DNA of 64,000 bases, from NCBI GenBank assembly GCA_028023455.1, contig JAQFVV010012423.1, positions 7,790,269 to 7,854,268 on the forward strand, written 5' to 3'. The stretch is from Epiperipatus broadwayi. Its lineage: Eukaryota; Onychophora; Udeonychophora; Euonychophora; Peripatidae. Numbering within the stretch: position 1 is the first letter of the stretch; each line of letters opens with the position of its first letter. Position numbers and translations under genes: made by a program. Below, piece by piece: positions 37,352 through 50,530 of the stretch. Below the pieces are notes generated by a model. That model saw only the letters and a program-made list of their open reading frames with translations, made no database searches and was not told the DNA's origin.

Positions 37352-37713
37352 ATAGTTTTGAATATTAGAATCCATAATTAATATCAACATGATAAATATA
37401 ACATCTGACTTGTTATTTATCTTATAACATGGAATAAATTTCATAGAATTGTCCAAGCACTTATTTCAATATTTTGCTGAAAAGAGAAAGGGTAATTAAA
37501 AAAACTTGCACCAGTTTGAATTAAGTTGTATTATCTATTCATTTCTCTGTTATTCCAAGGTATTAGCATTTCTTAGTATTTGGAATTAAAAAATTAAATG
37601 TGTACAAAATATTTCTGCTACTTTTATAAAGAATATGAATAGATCTGTCTATAGAAATAATATATATATATATGTAATGATATTCTTATTCAATGTCTGT
37701 ATTTCTTCAAAGT

Positions 37714-37895
37714 TATATATGTAATCTTGTAATTTAATATTAATAAATACAGTAACTAAATATATGTAAAGTACAACTTTAAAAAACTTTTATCCATTTA
37801 GGAGCACTTTTGACTAAGTGGATAAAAGTTTTTTAAAGTTGTACTTTACATATATTTGGTTACTGTATTTATTAATATTAAGATTGCATATATAT
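37714..37895. repeat. Near-perfect hairpin with about 80-bp arms
   Basis: The left arm contains taatattaataaatacagta and acaactttaaaaaactttta; the right arm is its complement with a few changes (a 7-base insertion at gtaattt on the left). The loop is about 17 bases (ggagcacttttgactaa). The flanks are AT dinucleotide runs. The stem is longer than a typical animal microRNA precursor. It is more likely a small MITE, but it could yield small interfering RNA. Confidence 0.75.
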
Positions 37896-39730
37896 ATATA
37901 TATTGTAACCATATATTTAACCCTATGGGTTAGATATATGTTATAATATTTAAAAATTTTTTTATAGATTATAATAAACAAATTTTTTTAGAATTATTAT
38001 TTAAATAATGGATTAAAATAATTTAGTTAGCCTATTTAGCTCTTAGTTATTTAAAAATATTTAGATTATTTAATATTTGCTTAAAACAATAAAATTAATA
38101 GTTTGAATCTAATGAAAATTAATTTAAAACTTGCTATGTTTCAAGTAAATGCAATGAACAGGTATTTTATGCTGTATAAAAACGATTATTTAACTCTGCT
38201 AGGATCTTTGTTAGTTAGTTTTTTTTAATAAATGTGTTATAAAGTAATGATTTATTAAATGTTAATTTATGTAAGAGTGTTTAAAATCAGAAACTAGAGA
38301 TGTTAAGTTTAAATCTAAATAATTGGGATAAATTTCAATATAAATCAGTTTTATATGTTAGTTATTAATTTATTTTTATTTATTTTAAAATCTTGGTTAA
38401 ATTTAATGTACATGTGAATGTATGGATATATGTGCATGCATGTGAATGAATGTAACATTTAAAAGATTATTAAAAGTTATATTTTAATAAAAACATACAG
38501 TACATGCAATATTTGCTTTTATAGAGAGTGTATTTTGAGTTAACGTGTAATATAAAAAAGAATATATAGGTAAATAAGTATAAATTGACTAAATAAATTA
38601 TTTATTTAATCATTAAATTCAATTAATAAGGTTTATTTGTATTTTAATTTTCAGTCTAGATGTCACACGATTGAATAAAGGTCAAGGTTAAATTAATCAA
38701 TTGTAAAAGATAAAAATATGCTACTAATTTGCATATGACAAAATACTAGGAGGGGATTGGTTGAGATATGTATATGTTATATTATAGGAAAAGCAGCAAA
38801 TCTTGGTGTGCATGTATGCATAAAAGAAACACATACACTATTATAATCTTAATTTTATTTTTTAATTACTTCACTTTAGTTTTGAATTGAAGTGATTAGT
38901 TTTAATTTAACTATTATTTTTTTAAATCAGTTTAGAAAAATTTTAAGTTTGATTCTTTATCATCTCTATGGCTGAATAAGTTAAAAAATTATCTACTGCA
39001 GTATTACTCATAAAGTATATGTTCATCTGGCTCATCAAACAATAAGTTATAAATGTGCAAAAAGCCTAGTAATTTTCAATAGAAGTCAATAGAAAACAGA
39101 GCACACATAGGGGAAAGTATGTTATTTTATTTTTATACTTAAACATTAGTTAAATTTGAACTTTTGCTATAATAATTATCTTTTACAATTTAATTACTCA
39201 TTTAATTAGTTATTAATACTAATTTTAATTGATGAGGAAGTTATTTTATTTATGCCAAATTGAATATGAAAATGATGAACTACAATCAATATATTGAGTT
39301 TATTAAAAAGAGAAGTGACAATTATTTAGCCTTGTATTATAAAATTATAATGAAAGACAAAGTCATAAAAATCAACCTTTTAAATACCTTGAAGAAGAGA
39401 CTTTATTTAGATATTTTTATGCTCAGATGAATAGGCTAATTGGATTAACACAATTATCTGTTCCAAGCTATTCTATCTATTCATTGGAATAGTTTTCTAA
39501 ATTGCTTATTTACTTTAAAATTATATTGCTTTACATTAAAAAAAGAAGTGATTTAAACTTACATCATAGTATTTAATATTACTAAAATATCAGCTTATAA
39601 TATGAAACTTTATGAAGAACAGTTAATATTCTCTTTTTGCTCATTTTTCCAATTCATATTACAATCAGAAATGTGTTATAAAGGAACTGTATATTATTTG
39701 AAATATCTACTATCAACTCATGTCATCTTT

Positions 39731-39768
39731 AAATTTGTTAAATTTAATTAAATTTGTTAAATTTAATT
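39731..39768. repeat. 19-bp unit, two perfect tandem copies
   Basis: aaatttgttaaatttaatt is repeated once without change. This is a simple replication-slippage product in AT-rich DNA. Confidence 0.8.
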
Positions 39769-40039
39769 ATGAACATTTTCTCAAAGAATTTTTACTATAA
39801 ATCTTCATATATGTGCTTTCTCTGCCTTAATGAAAGACTATATAGCCATATCATTTTAAGAAGATAACAAAAAGGGCTTTAACGAAAAGAGATTATTTTC
39901 TTTATAAAGGGTAAAGAACTTTTAATCTCTAATTTGAAGAAGGTATACTATTTATCATATATGTTTTTGGTATATTTAAAATTATTTGTAGTTATAATTT
40001 ATGTATTATATTATTATTAATATTATTGTTTATAATGGT

Positions 40040-40067
40040 GGTGTCCAAGAAATGGTGTCCAAGAAAC
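40040..40067. repeat. 14-bp unit, two tandem copies
   Basis: ggtgtccaagaaat is followed by ggtgtccaagaaac. It is minor, but it stands out by base composition in its surroundings. Confidence 0.75.
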
Positions 40068-43000
40068 GGAATTAGTTTATTCTGTGAGTCAACTTTTACT
40101 ATTATTCTGGAATTCTTGAAATTATTGTTTAAGCTTAAATAAATGATTCTATGCAAGGTTTAACAGCCTTTTTATATATTTGATATAAGAATTTATAAAT
40201 GAAAGTATTATGAATGTTAGTGTGTGTGAGAATTTTACATAGCTTATAAATTGGATGTTGTCATCATTATGCAATGACAGTTTCATCAGTGTACACATAG
40301 TATTAGACGGAATGGATGTCTTATATGTCTTTTGTATGTTCATGCAAGATATATCATTATTTATTTATTTATTTATTATTATTGTCAGATCCATGCCTTA
40401 TACTATTAGTGGCATTCCTTTAGGCAATTTTAGGTGGATATTATATTGCTTTTTACATGTATTTAGCTCCTCCATGAATGAGGCTGTGGCTTGTTTACTT
40501 ATCAGCACTGCCTACACATAAGTTACAGGGTGCTCATTTGTATTTTATTGTTCATATTTTCATTATCCACTTTGCAGTAGAATTTCAAAGTTAAAGTCTA
40601 TTTTAGTATATTGCAAATATCTAAAGGCGTATTTATCTTATAATTCATTATTAGCTCTGCTATAATTTTAAACTTAAAATATATTATGTGTTGAATGTAT
40701 TCATTCTCACCCTAACATAAGTATTATTAGTGTTATATAAGTGTATTATTTATCTTGCATAATATTTGTCACTATCTTTTTAAAACCTATAAAGTGTTTC
40801 CACACTGATTTTTCAATCATGTTGTGATCATGAAAAGTATATAATATCTTACTAGTGGCCTACATATAGGCATATAGATGTATTGTTGTTACTCTATGGA
40901 TATAATGGTTGAAATAAAGACTATCTTAGATAGATGGGAGAATTTTTGGGTAATGATAATTACTTGTCTTATAAATTTTTTAGGAATGCTTTATGGAAAG
41001 GTATAGTTATGTGTAAAATTTATTTAAAATACTTAACTGTAAATAAATATTCTATTATATGGACTTTGTTTTATGTTGTAAATAAATAATTTTTTTTGCT
41101 ATTAATTAAATACATTTCTGTTCTGTTGACATGATAGCATTATTGCATTATCACATTTGTTACTCAGAAAATCTACTTTAATAAAGTTTCATTATTAATT
41201 ATTTTATAAGTACATTTCAATGGTCACATAAAATTTATTTATCTGCTTTACTTATTATTTATTTTTACCTGCATATTAGAATTTATTTATTTTCAAGTTT
41301 ATTCATTCATTTTGCTTATTGTTCATTTTTACCTCCATTAACAGAAGATAAATACTATGTTATTTATTTTATTTCAAAAGCACTTGTTATGTAGTTGGTA
41401 GCATAAAATATACTCTTATTACCTGTTGCATTATTCTATGTTATTGCTTATTAAAAGTTGCATCAGAAGATATTAAACTTCTGTATTTTATAGTTGGTAG
41501 AATGAAATAGTTATACTTAAAGAGCTTTAAAGTATTTAAAATGTTCAATTTTCTAGTCATATATTACTTCGGTATTTGAATACTCTATTATTGTGTAGTT
41601 TCATTTCTACTTTCTTAAAATACTAATATTAAAGATAAAACTAAGAGAAGAATATAAAATATTTAATGTATAACTTGAATAACAATTATCACATTTTAAG
41701 AGTTTGAAATATATTATTGTTATATTTTTTTGTTACAAGTACATTTTGAATTTGAACCCTGAGATAAAAATATTTGAGAACCTAAGATGACATTTTAAAA
41801 TTGCAAAAGAATCTATATTTTAAGCAAAGTAAAATAAAATCTGCATTAAGATTTAATTTAATATAAGAACTTTATATATTAGTAGTTATAATTAATTATT
41901 ATGTTGTCTATAAGAGGACTCATACTCTGTGGAAAATCCATAGATATTATGGTGCCTGTTTGGGTAACCTTTGATTAAAACATTTGTGCCAGGGCAGCAT
42001 TCTAATTTGGGTGGGTTACAATATATATAAATATTGTCTATGGAAATAATATGATAAATATTTCATGAGTATACAAAATTATTTTTCTATTGAATTTTTG
42101 ATTATTTTAATTTACTGTGACTTATGGCAGTTGTAATTGGAATTGTCAGAATTTAGAAAAAAAAAGCAATTTGAAGATTACTTTTTTATGGGATGCATTT
42201 AAAGCTTTCTTTTTAATATGCTGCATGCATATAATCTACGAAAGAAAACATTAAATTAAGGAAAATATCATGGCATTAAAGAAAACTTTTAATGTTAAGA
42301 ACATTATTGGTTTTTACAGGCTCACATAAGCTTACATTTGTATTACAAAATTCATGTTTTAATGAATAAACTGCATATGTAATTATAACAATAATTTGTA
42401 TAGCTAAGTATTATATAATACAAAGAATATGGTTAGTGTACTTAAGTTTTATTTATATTTTACTATATTATGGTATGTGAATTTATTTTATTTATTTATT
42501 TATTTTTAATACCAGTAACAGTCATTAATTAATACATATTTTATTAGTTGTACATTTATATTTATTTATTTTTTAATTCTATTTATATATTACATAGTAA
42601 AGGAATACTTCTCAATTTAGTGATTAATTTATTATTGTGAATATAATATTTCTTTTTATGATTTCTTATTGTTAAGTTTATTTAATCATTAAGATAATAA
42701 AAATATATAATAGTTCATTATTTCTATTATTTGTCTGATGTCATAAATTATTTTATCAATCCATAAGTTATTTTTTAAAAATTTATTTCACCATTGCATT
42801 ATTTGAACTATATATGAGTCCATTCTCTGAACTGAGCTATTGCTTGGAATGTTCATGATGAAATAAAAGGGATTATAAAGTTGAAGTCAGTCTTTATTTG
42901 ATTGTACGCATTGATAGCTCTTATATAAAAGGAGATTCTGGTCATTGCTAGGAGTCTCAAAATGAAATCACTGGTATACAATATGTTTCATATTGATACA

Positions 43001-43365
43001 AAAGTGATGATGATCAGAAAATATAGCTTGTGTTTCAAATATTTATTGAAGAATTAAATACAGGTTTGATCATCATTATCAATCTGAAAAGAGGGAGTTA
43101 AGTGAAGGATTAATAATTATATTTAGTTAACTTCACTAACCCTTGGAGCCACTGTCCATTCAACGTTGATGATCACTAAGTAATCACCCCATCTCCATTA
43201 CAGTTTATATATATGATAATACTGCTTTTAAGAAAGAAGTAATATGAGTTAAATATTGTCAAGCATTTTAGATATCATATATAATCACAACCATGATCAG
43301 CACCACCCTCATATTGACCTTTATTTTTCCTATCCTTATACATGGGAAAACTTAAAACATTTGAC

Positions 43366-43400
43366 TTGGTGTGTGGTGTGTGTGTGTATATATATATAAA
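43366..43400. repeat. GT/AT microsatellite
   Basis: A run of gtgtgg, then tgtgtgtgtg, then tatatatata. The transition from GT to AT repeats is typical of decaying microsatellites. Confidence 0.8.
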
Positions 43401-43512
43401 CTGAGCAAATCAAATTCTTAACATTTCTGGCATATATTCTTGTTGTTTACAGTTAGTATTACAATATGAATATTCATTTGATAAATAAATATGAATGAGT
43501 TACAAATCAGTA

Positions 43513-43600
43513 CTCCATGGTAGCGTGATGAATTCACAGACTTTCTCCTCTGAGTTTGAGAGTAAAAAGTTCTAGATTGGATTTTTTTTTGAAAGCAGAA
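43513..43600 (+). mobile_element. Possible tRNA-derived SINE fragment
   Basis: tggtagcgtgatgaattcac, then ctctgagtttgag and aagttctagattgg, resembles an A-box/B-box arrangement, followed by a T run. It is a single diverged copy without visible target duplication. Confidence 0.3.
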
Positions 43601-46589
43601 TAATATATGTGTACTTGTATAGATTGGTGTGTGATTTATATGGTAATTACATTTGATTTTAATTAGTGGAAAATAGGATTATCACCACCTATGTTATTTT
43701 GATTATATTTTATTCAAAGAAATGGCAATGTGATTGACCATCTAAATAATTTAATAATGACAATGGATAAATGTGACTCATTCTCTGAAGATCATAAAAT
43801 TTTCAATCATAGTTACAATCAGTGCTAGGAATTTTTGCACTTTGGATATAAAGTTACTATTTGATGATATTATTTTTCTTTTTCATCTACAATTCTGTAC
43901 ATTTTAATTTATCTTTATGAAATTAAAAAAAGTAGATTAAAAACATTTGATCTGAAAAGTAGATGTATACTTTACCATAAAAGCACAAATTTTGGAATTA
44001 AAATTGATATTTATTTCCATTCTATTAAATATTTATTTGGAAAAAATGACAAATGAATATTGTTTTAAAATATTAGATTCCTGGATGGTGAAGCTTTAAG
44101 AAGTTGAATAGGAATTTTGAAAATTGTCATTTATTTAATATAAAAACAATCATAAATAAAATTACAAAAATAGTATAAGAAAAATTTTGGCAAGTTTTAT
44201 TATAACATTAATAGCAAAGAAATAATTTTTATTATATCTTTTCTTTACAAAATATCTGTTTTACTCTGGCCATTGTAAAAACAGAATGGAACAAATACTG
44301 TTTCTGAAATATTAATGAGATAAATAAATCCATTAAAGATTTCTTCATATATTAATTAATGCGTAACACGAAAATAGGAATAGATTAAGTAGTAAAGCTA
44401 AAAAAAATTATATGTGTTAAAAGATTTAAAAAACAAAACAAAACAATAATGCTTTTAAATATTTAGAAAGCTGATTAAGTGTAATGAAAGGCAAGAAAAG
44501 TGAGAATTGCAATTTGCTTAGCAGGTTTTTAATAAGAGGTTAAAATTATTTTGCCACAATTTTAATTCCACGTTCTTAATTTCAAGAAATTGAAATATGT
44601 CTGAAGAGAATATGATTGTCGAAAGAATAAAAAGATATCTCCTTGATTAGATGAATGATACCTATTGATGAGAAACTAAGCATATTTCTAACCAGCAATT
44701 GTCACTAATTATCACTAGATTGGTATGCTCTGTTACTTTATCACTCGTCATCACTTTGGTCAGAATATTTAAATGGGTATATTCATTGTTCATAAATTAC
44801 CATATAGTTTGATTTTTTTTATCAATCTGTAGAAATGACAGTATATATAAATGCTAATTAATAATTGCTGCTAACATTTTATCTAATTTTGTATTGACTT
44901 AAAAAATTTTTAGAAAAAAAAATTCAGTTATTTATATACCAGGAACTTCAGATTTTAATTGTATTACAATATTGCAGTATGTGATTTAAAGAGTGAATGA
45001 TTATGTGTGTCATCATTAACCCTGAGATATTTTTAATCTTAAAGCAGCAGAAAACTTGTATCAAACCTCTTAGTATGGGGTTAGAGGGAAAGGGAGATCT
45101 GGCCTTCATTTTTTGGCATTTGTTCAATAACAGAAGCAGCAATATTTTCAGGGAGGGGGGGTATGCACAAATGTATTTTCCATAAAAAAAATTCGTTCAT
45201 TAGTTTTTTAATTACTGTGTCAAGGCTAAAATTCATTAATGATGATTGACAAAATTTCCAAGAAAGAAAAAAAAAATTAAGGCTTTGTTCAATTTTTAGT
45301 CATTTATTTTATGTGATTATATGGCAGTAACAGTGAATTCTTTGTTTCGTATTAAGGCTCGATTTCTTGCTAAGTTTCTAAAAGTAGAAATGAAGGCACT
45401 TTCTTGTGAAAAAATTGGCAAGATTTTGAAGGTTATTTACTTTGATTGTTCCCCCTCTTTTTTTCCATAGGAGAAACAAATCACTTTTACAAAATTAAAA
45501 ACAAAAATTAAAAACTTTTTTAATGTTTGTTTAGCTTACAGAACTCATTTTAGATTCTCATTCTAATAAATAATTAAATTTGTTTTTCAGTAAACATAGA
45601 CTCTTTTTTTAATTTGTATGTAAACACACATTTTGATTTAATTTACTCATATATGTAATTTTGTTTATTATATAAAATTTATATGATATTAGGAAGTTTA
45701 TTAATATGCAATTTAGTAGTATTAGTATATACATATTCAAATATATATGTTATCTGCCTGAAATTAAAAAAGTAACTAGGCAATGAAATAATAAAGATCG
45801 AATAATTTTTGTCTTTATAAAAGCAGCTTGTCCACTAGTCATCTTTTACTCACCTATTCTCTTTCTCTCTGTTAATATATATCATAATTGTACAATTAAT
45901 TCTAAATATAATATATTGAAATAAATTATGTTAAGAAGATGGAAAACATGGCAACCTGCCATTAACAGTGATGAAATATAATTGTTTGATCATAATATTC
46001 TATTGCCAAAAGTCTTTTCACTTCACCACACTGCCTTTTTTAGTAGAAAATGTAAATAAGTATACTCACATATGTATATATACATTCATTTATATTTTTG
46101 GGGACAATAAATATTTGCATACATCAGTTTTAACAATCTAAATATCTCCACATTGGCAACATTGAGTATTACTTCAAAATATGTAATTATTGTAGTTTAG
46201 CATTTTAATTATGCAAGTGAAAATTGACTCAATTAATTTTTATTCAGTCATAATTAAGTTCTTTTTTGAATTGTTAGTGATTTATACATAGTGCTTTTGG
46301 ACTTGTGAATAGAAATATTTACAGGCAGAATTCTGGATTATATATATGCAATGTGGAAAAATCTATATCCATCATTTCCATATATATCATTTCCCTTTTG
46401 TTTGCTTCTTTGATTACCCCCCCCCCTCCAAAAAAACAAAACAAAAAAACAATAGAAACTTTTATATTTTTAGCCTTTTTTTGTATCTGTCATTTATATT
46501 TATTTATTTGTAATTGAACATAATATAAAAAAAAGATGAAAGAAATTCTTTATTCATATAATAAAAAATGCACACACACAAAATATGAA
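43601..46589. other. AT-rich DNA, nothing recognised
   Basis: A good-looking acceptor at 45468-45470 (ccccctctttttttccatag) precedes a frame that soon reaches a stop, and no coding motif follows. ORFs near 44948-45185 occupy a slightly GC-richer spot but overlap each other on both strands and show no family. Confidence 0.45.
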
Positions 46590-46866
46590 AATAAATTTTC
46601 TTCAGCTTTCACCAATAAAGATGTGGGATAATCATGTCTAGAAATTCACAAGGTAGATTTCTAAAGAATCATTTAAATAAACTTACAGCTAATGCTCATT
46701 TTCTTGTATCGCTGCCATATGATTCACATAGATTAACATTGAGATAAGAAAACGGGCATTAATTTCAAGTTTATTTAAATGATTTTTTGAGAATATGATT
46801 TGTGAATTTATAAACATGATCAAATGATTCTTTTATATAAAAAAGCTGAAGAAAATTTATTTTTTA
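46590..46866. repeat. Palindrome related to the 332-bp tandem repeat
   Basis: Outer ends ataaattttcttcagcttt and aaaagctgaagaaaatttat are inverse. The arms, about 130 bp, share tcatttaaataaacttacag and its inverse near 46780. Both arms contain blocks (attcacaag, cattttcttgtat) resembling the 11091 tandem repeat. The arms are clearly diverged, so it is older than the 27687 palindrome. No target duplication was recognised. Confidence 0.6.
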
Positions 46867-48539
46867 AATTTTAATGAACTTATGTGAATAAAGGCATTTG
46901 TTTAATTTTATTATTTTCTACTTTTTAGTTTTATATTGTAGCAGTACATATCCAACTACAAACATCAAATATAAATATTAAATGTAACAATAATAAATGA
47001 TGACATTTTCATTGAGTCTAAACACTAAGTAGATAAAGAATTAAGTTTTGATTTATTAGTTGTGTGTGTCAAAGATATTTATGTGTATAAAACAAAAGGA
47101 AAAAAAAAATTTGTTAACTAATCATAAAATTAATCATTAGAAGAAAAAAATGAAGTAAAACAAACTCAAAATAAAGTTATTAAAATTATTAACCCCACAA
47201 TAGAACTTATAAGTAACTAAATTTCATTTTTATTAAATTTGTATTATTAAAAAGGGTAATATTTTTTTAATTTTCTCTGTTTTCCTTTTTTGTTTCCAAT
47301 TAAGAATCATTATTATCTGTTTTATTTCCTGTGTTTTTGAAAAATAAACCATTAGTAATGTTTGTATGGGAGAGGGGATTGACTAAGCTGTTTTTCAATA
47401 AACACACCATTAAAATGGGATTGAGATAGAATTTGAATGCAGGTAATGTAAGATATTTTTTAGAAAACACTTGATAACATAGAAAAATGAATTTGGGCAG
47501 TAAATTAAAATATGTATTGCTGACAGAATGTGAACTAGAAAATGTTTCCATGAAGGTCATCAGACAGCATATCTATGTATGAAAGTTAGGAGAGTATTAT
47601 AAAGAATGTGTTACTATTTAAATATGCTATAACTTCATATATATATATGATTTAAATTTCACCAGAATGGTTTGCTAAAACTCCTGTGGTCTATCTCTTG
47701 GCCAGCATAGCTGCACCATGAAAGAAGAAATAATGTTGTCCAATCCTTAAGTGAGAAATACCCTAGCATAAGGAAGTATAATTGTTCATCACAGTTCTAT
47801 TTTATATATTTACCTATATATGTCTTACCCAAGAAAGAAGATCTACTGATGCCTGATAATGACACAACCAAATTGCAATAAATTCATGAATCAATCAAAG
47901 GACTGACCAATAGAAAATACCACAAACTATTTATATGAAATAGAGAGCAAGGTGATCTATTTTGTTACTCTGTAAACTCAACAACTGTTAAAAGAATCAC
48001 ATAGATTAAATTGCTCATTTGCAATACGGTTAAGAAAGGGTATAGGAATAACAAATAGACTAAAACTTATATAACTTCATTGTAACAGGAAATAAAAATA
48101 ATCTCAAGGATTGCCACAATCGGAACAACTAAAGAGATTTTTTTTATTTATGTATATCTACTTTTTTTCAGCAAAAAATGAGCAAAACTAAAATAAGAGT
48201 TATTATTTTCATTATTATATATATTTTTCTCTTAGTTGGTCAATCATTAAACTGTATCATTTTTTATTTATATTGTTAACATTCTGCAATACTATTCAAG
48301 TATGTAGTTCAAAGATTGATTGGACATCTGGGGTAATAAAATATTTTTTTGTGTGTATTTTATCTAAATCAAAAAAGAAAGGGGTAATGTTGTACCAACC
48401 CTTGTTTGAGAGGATGTAGAGATATATTACATATTTCTAGTACTGGTAATAAAACTTATTGTTATATATATTTTTGTTTTATTCAGTTTTCATTTATGCA
48501 TTTTACTAAGTTATCTGAGTAGTGCAACATTACAAATGA

Positions 48540-48760
48540 GTTTTATGAACATCAAAACTATGATTTGATGCTAATGGGATGTCTATTAAAGGCTATAAGT
48601 TCAAATCTGGGTTGCTAGTACCATCATTGTGGGTCTTCAATGGTACAACCAACTCAAATTAACAAATATTCTAGCCACCTCAGGCATCATAAGTTACATG
48701 AATATGATGAGCAGGGAATATGAATATTGTGGAGTTGACATTATCAGTAATAGGTTTTAA
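48540..48760 (+). mobile_element. Possible tRNA-derived SINE
   Basis: gatgctaatgggatgtctat, then agttcaaatctgggttgcta, resembles degenerate pol III boxes (GTTCAAATC is a standard B-box core). The sequence that follows to about 48760 is GC-richer than flanking DNA. No ends were defined. Confidence 0.35.
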
Positions 48761-49043
48761 ACTGATAATCCTCTTCAGTATGCTCACCATAATGGGTCAG
48801 TAGGCTATCATCATATTTACTTTGTGCTTAGTTATATTGTTGCTCAACATGACCATATGGACTTTCTTCAACATAATCATCTAGGCATCCGGTTACAATA
48901 TAGTTCCAGGAATTAGAAATGAAAAAAGTTTGGATACAGTTTAATATACTAAATGGCTGGATCATAAAGTGTACTGACTTCTATTTAAAATTTAGGTTTT
49001 TCATTAACTTTTTGCTAAAATTGTTTGCAAACTAAAAACATTA

Positions 49044-49946
49044 CACCTGGGTCTCGTTTTATGTGGTAGATAGGTTCCTCAGACAAAAGAAATCGCACAA
49101 AAATAGATTTAACTTACCTTGAAAAATGGGGATAGGGGTTGTAATTTTCTGAAATCGCATAAAAGCAAAGCAAGAAGGAAAAATTACTTTAAAATTCGCA
49201 ATAAAAAAATAAGGAAACAAAGTATGACTAATAAAAAATTTCAAATATTTGGAAAAAAAAAATACAAGACAAACTTTTTTTACTTTTTTTATTAACTACA
49301 GTATTTAATTTTTCATTTTTTCACGCATATTTTAATCATTAGCGGTTGTTTGACTATTTGACAATATGCATTCGTTTGGGAAATGTTAAGAAATCAGATT
49401 CGTCATGTGACATACAACTAGCGCCACTTTTAGCCTTGAGCTGTGTTAATGATTTTTTTGTTTCTGTATTAAAAAAATGAGATTGTAATCAAAACAAAAA
49501 GATTATAGATTATTATTAGAAAGGTTATTTTCAGTTTATAAAATCAATAAAATCTTCGTTATTATTTATTTTAAAAATCTAAAAAATTATTTATTTCTGT
49601 TATAATTAACAAAATACGTTTTAAAAGTTTAAAATTTTTGATTATTTATTGCGATATTTTTATATGTAAATATAAATCTATTATTATTTAGTCATTGGTA
49701 TAAGTAGGTTATTACATAGAAGCTAATATTCTAAATGCAGCTTCAGGCCATATTCACGTTAACTGCTAATATAACGTTATATTTTTGGGAAAAAAAAAAA
49801 AATTTCAAGTCAAAATAAGTTATTAATAATTTAAATTTTTTGATATCTAATAAATATAGTGAAATATGAAAGATATTAAGAAGAAACACGAATCACATAA
49901 CTTCAAAATCACATTAAAATAATCCGCATAAAACGAAACCCAGATG
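49044..49946. mobile_element. Tigger/pogo-like non-autonomous DNA transposon
   Basis: Ends cacctgggtctcgttttatg and, in reverse complement, catctgggtttcgttttatg are 23-bp inverted repeats with a few mismatches. They are flanked by a TA dinucleotide on both sides (49042-49043, 49947-49948). TA duplication and a tcgttttatgcgg-type end followed by more gcgg/gcataaa repeats inside (aaatcgcac near 49090, gaaatcgcataaaagc near 49150) match the Tigger/pogo pattern as I know it. The 903-bp interior has no transposase ORF, so it would need a helper elsewhere. Confidence 0.75.
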
Positions 49947-50129
49947 TATTATCTTTGGGAATACATTCAATTAGATTGGAAATATACTAAATAGATAAAT
50001 ACAAATACAAAAACAGAGTAAGTTAAATAAAAGCATGCAATATATGACTTGCTTTATTGATATAAATATATTGTAATATAAAGAATATAAAAACAATGCT
50101 AATGAAACAACATTGTCTCATAAGTAGTA

Positions 50130-50530
50130 ATATTCCTCTGTTGGACAAACCAAAATGTAATAGACAATTAATAAAATAATGTACGAGAAGTTGTCTGCCT
50201 TACAAATGTCTCCATATTTAGATAAACTAGAAATGTAATGGTACTATAAAATACTGGTAATCAACAATAATAAATGATATATTAAATGAAAACTATCCAA
50301 CAATAATATGGCTAAAATAAAACTAACTGTTTACTAAATATCTTGCAGATTTGGGTAGTCATAAATATAATAGAAAATATAACTGAACAGGGCCTAGTTA
50401 GCCTGCAAGTGCCTCATAGGTTTGGGTGACTAAATGTAATAAATAAAATTATGAACCAAGTAATTTTCTCCAGTTATGCACTACATATTTGGCAATCTAA
50501 AATATAATGAATAAATGTTATACTTAGGCA
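50130..50530. repeat. Degenerate minisatellite, about 69-bp period
   Basis: A motif like cctcataggtttgggtgact, then aaatgtaata, recurs in diverged form at about 50133, 50202, 50340, 50413 and 50480, with one position near 50271 too decayed to be sure. Spacing is 67-73 bases or double that. No coding frame runs through it. Confidence 0.5.

Larger units (their letters stand above)
37896..43365. other. Long AT-rich stretch with minor repeats only
   Basis: No exon or element was recognised. It contains TTTA runs near 40361 and 42486 and the small tandem repeats listed separately. A possible decayed SINE lies near 41930-42030 (cctgtttgggtaacc, then gggtgggttac). The ORF at 40255-40521 encodes a hydrophobic peptide without family resemblance. 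Confidence 0.45.

Noticed and set aside
37800-37900. CRISPR-like or clustered regularly spaced repeats
   Set aside because: Repeats here are inverted arms and AT microsatellites, not spaced direct repeats, and the DNA is animal.
40255-40521. 88-codon hydrophobic ORF
   Set aside because: Composition-driven, without family resemblance or splice context. An opposite-strand ORF overlaps it.
45440-45550. Strong-looking splice acceptor (ctctttttttccatag)
   Set aside because: The phase-1 reading needed to follow the RRM exon hits a stop within about 15 codons, and no RRM sequence appears.
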